Assembly: GCF_011759375.1 (NCBI RefSeq)
Contig: NZ_JAARML010000003.1
Coordinates: 186,001-250,000 of the forward strand
Direction: 5' to 3'
From: Paraflavitalea devenefica
GTDB taxonomy: Bacteria > Bacteroidota > Bacteroidia > Chitinophagales > Chitinophagaceae
Length of the DNA: 64,000 nt
Each line of letters begins with the position of its first letter. The stretch's first letter is position 1. The notes below the pieces were generated by a model that saw only the letters and a program-made list of their open reading frames with translations, had not been told where the DNA came from and ran no database searches. Shown piece by piece: positions 62,168 to 64,000 of the stretch. The position numbers and the translations under genes are program-made.

Positions 62168-63376
62168 ATGCGTACATATAAATTTCCTGTAATCATCCTG
62201 CTGCTGCTTGTATTGGCAGGCCTGGTGGCCTGTGACAAGGACAACGACGGCAAGCCGGTTATTACCAGGCTGCGAGCCAGCAGCCCGGCTCCCAATGACT
62301 CTACCCTCACCGTGGCCGGACCGGGACAAGTCGTAGTGATACAGGGTAGTGGTTTTGCTTCCACCACCCAGATATTCTTCAATGGCTATCCGACTCCTTT
62401 TAACTCAGCCTTGCTGTCCGATAATAATATTATAGTGGCCATCCCGGCCGATATGCCTTTTGCCAGTCTTGACCCGGCCCAGTTAAATACGGTAAAAGTC
62501 GTTACCAGGAATGGGGAAGTGGTATTCTCTTTTCCGGTCATCCCACCGCCGGCCATATTGTCGTCGGCCAGCAATGAAAATGCAAAAGCCGGCGAGCGCA
62601 TTACCATTATGGGTAATAACTTCTTCTTTGTGGAGAAAGTGATCTTCCCCGGTGGCATAGCAGTTACTACCAACCTGGGTACGGTGGCTGCCGGCACTTC
62701 CATAGAGGTGACAGTGCCGGCCGGCATTACGCAGGCAGGTCCCTTGCAGGTTGTTACAAAATTCGGCACAGGCTCTTCTGTATTCCTGTTCAACGATTTC
62801 AGTACCGGCATGATCAGCAATTTTGATGACATTAATAACTTTAGTTGGGGGTGTCCCGTTAAAGACGACGCTGCACTGTTCCCCGGCAATCATGGAAAAT
62901 ATGCGCACCTCACGCAGGATAACATTCCTGGCAACAACTGGGATTGGTGGAATGGGAAAAGAGGTGTGATCACCAATGCAAAAGACTGGCTACCTGCTTC
63001 CGAAATGAGTAATCCCGCAGCTAACTATGCAATGAAGTTTGATATTTATGTGAAGGAAGCCTGGTCTACCGGCGTATTACTTATCGGCCCCCCACCCAAT
63101 GATACATGGGTATATATGCACCGGTATGAGCCTTGGAAAAACACGCCCAATTTCAAAACAAATGGCTGGATAACAGTGACGGTACCGTTGAGCGAGTTCA
63201 GGAAAAAATCTGCCGGCGGAGTTGATGGCGGCGGCGATCCTGCCTCCACCGTAGGTGATGTGATTGGTAGCATCAATGAAATCGCCAAGTTCATGTTCGT
63301 CAATGATACCGGAACACCTATTGCAAAGCTGGACATAGCGATTGATAATATCCGTGTATATAAAATTGTGAAGTAA
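62168..63376 (+). CDS. Surface glycan-binding lipoprotein with IPT/TIG domains
   Basis: 402 residues. Signal peptide with lipobox LVAC (Cys22) followed by DKDNDG. Two IPT/TIG-like beta-sandwich domains (about 30-115, VVVIQGSGF...; about 125-205, ITIMGNNFF...) and a C-terminal domain (about 210-402, WDWWNGKRGVI, DTWVYMHRYEPW). This layout fits the SGBP-B family that binds xyloglucan or other glycans at the cell surface. Position between SusD and a glycosidase matches xyloglucan loci of Bacteroides ovatus, which is an inference from layout. Confidence 0.9.
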   Translation: MRTYKFPVIILLLLVLAGLVACDKDNDGKPVITRLRASSPAPNDSTLTVAGPGQVVVIQGSGFASTTQIFFNGYPTPFNSALLSDNNIIVAIPADMPFASLDPAQLNTVKVVTRNGEVVFSFPVIPPPAILSSASNENAKAGERITIMGNNFFFVEKVIFPGGIAVTTNLGTVAAGTSIEVTVPAGITQAGPLQVVTKFGTGSSVFLFNDFSTGMISNFDDINNFSWGCPVKDDAALFPGNHGKYAHLTQDNIPGNNWDWWNGKRGVITNAKDWLPASEMSNPAANYAMKFDIYVKEAWSTGVLLIGPPPNDTWVYMHRYEPWKNTPNFKTNGWITVTVPLSEFRKKSAGGVDGGGDPASTVGDVIGSINEIAKFMFVNDTGTPIAKLDIAIDNIRVYKIVK

Positions 63377-63405
63377 GGTTGTACTGTACTATCCCAACGA
63401 CCCGT

Positions 63406-64000
63406 ATGAAAAAAATAACACTTGCTTTTTGCTTTCTATGCGTGCGCTGGCTGACAGCGCACGCCCAGGACCCTGGTTTTTTCCTGAACGACTGGCAGCC
63501 TAAAAACATAGCGGCTCCTGCTTATAATAACGTAACTAAACCTACCGGCACACCGGGGGTAACTGTTATGATAGATGCCAATAATGTGGTCAACAAAGTG
63601 TCGAAGTACCTCTTTGGCAACAATGCCAATCCGTACATGACACAGATGGTCACAGAGCCGGTATTGATCAACCATATAAAGAACCTGGCGCCCAATGTCA
63701 TCCGCATGCCGGGCGGTAATATCAGCAGTGTATACTTCTGGAATGCCCTGCCCAATACGCCGCCTGGCGATGTGCCGGATTCTTTATATGATTCCGATGG
63801 TAAGAAAGTGCTGGCCGGTTACTGGTATGGCAAGAATACGGCGGGCTGGACGCTCTCGCTGGATAACTATTATGCCATGCTGCAGCAAACAGGCAGCACC
63901 GGCATCATTACCGTTAATTACAGCTATGCCCGTTATGGTACCAGCACCGATCCGGTAAGGCAGGCTGCCCACCTCGCTGCTGAATGGGTGCGCTATGATA
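63406..64000 (+). CDS. Secreted glycoside hydrolase, N-terminal part (cut by window edge)
   Basis: 198 residues are visible, starting MKKITLAFCFLCVRWLTAHAQ (signal peptide, cleavage near AHA-QD). VIRMPGGNISSVYFW and TGIITVNYSYARYGTS are features of clan GH-A-like barrels (as in alpha-L-arabinofuranosidases and GH44-type enzymes), where an R-x-PGG strand and a V-N-x-x-Y strand recur. The family cannot be fixed without the catalytic residues, which lie beyond the edge. It is 29 bp from the preceding gene and belongs to the same locus. Confidence 0.82.
   Translation, partial: MKKITLAFCFLCVRWLTAHAQDPGFFLNDWQPKNIAAPAYNNVTKPTGTPGVTVMIDANNVVNKVSKYLFGNNANPYMTQMVTEPVLINHIKNLAPNVIRMPGGNISSVYFWNALPNTPPGDVPDSLYDSDGKKVLAGYWYGKNTAGWTLSLDNYYAMLQQTGSTGIITVNYSYARYGTSTDPVRQAAHLAAEWVRYD

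Noticed and set aside
1..64000. tRNA, rRNA, CRISPR arrays, transposases, prophage genes
   Set aside because: Read on both strands; no cloverleaf, spacer array, rRNA motif or mobile-element enzyme was seen.

Overview
The window reads as a chromosomal segment of a Bacteroidota bacterium, most likely a member of the Chitinophagaceae or a close relative. The taxon is inferred from gene content, not from a marker-gene comparison. Bacteroidota hallmarks are a SusC/SusD pair behind a hybrid two-component sensor, a PorQ-type type IX secretion protein, an ECF sigma factor with a FecR-like fragment, LytTR signalling, and several -7 boxes of the TAnnTTTG type. No rRNA, tRNA, CRISPR array, transposase or prophage gene was seen.

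Layout. 1-16 kb is mostly housekeeping: parB (cut by the window edge), parA, a metallo-beta-lactamase-fold hydrolase, an FMN reductase, a membrane metallophosphoesterase, a hybrid histidine kinase beside a LytTR regulator, two outer-membrane beta-barrel proteins, DoxX, a Crp-type regulator next to a half-length PhzF-like protein, Lon, PorQ and a receiver-only response regulator. bioB follows at 16.1 kb. 17.3-24.6 kb is a tightly coupled minus-strand operon: M42 peptidase, a 60-residue membrane protein, a kinase-like/methyltransferase fusion, two membrane-anchored sulfatase-fold enzymes and a polytopic GT-C-like protein. This is the best candidate for an undescribed envelope-decoration system. 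24.7-32.4 kb holds unrelated single genes: a lipoprotein, a LuxE-like acyl-protein synthetase, an oxidoreductase, a GntP permease, a YdjM-type membrane protein, a cardiolipin-synthase-like PLD and an AraC regulator.

32.4-34.9 kb is sparse and looks partly decayed. It holds an 84-residue FecR-N-like fragment, an ECF sigma factor with no adjacent anti-sigma gene, a possible 29-codon peptide gene, and hairpins. 34.9-48.9 kb is a cell-surface glycan or glycolipid locus: a priming sugar transferase, a nucleotidyltransferase-like protein, two cobalamin-type radical SAM enzymes flanking a methyltransferase in overlapping frames, three glycosyltransferases, two polytopic GT-C-like proteins and an ABC exporter.

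49-64 kb is a polysaccharide utilisation locus: a ROK protein without the zinc motif, a 1381-residue hybrid two-component sensor, a GH31 enzyme with an inserted PA14 domain, SusC, SusD, a surface glycan-binding lipoprotein and the start of a secreted glycosidase that runs off the window. GH31 with PA14 plus this glycan-binding protein points to xyloglucan or another alpha-xyloside-containing glycan (inference).

Short dispersed repeats punctuate the window: GAGCTGTGAG-type elements at 0.35 and 36.7 kb, related GTGAGTGG-type elements at 4.6 and 49.0 kb, and a 16-bp unit placed at stop codons at 4.02 and 8.86 kb. They appear to have shaped the ends of several genes.
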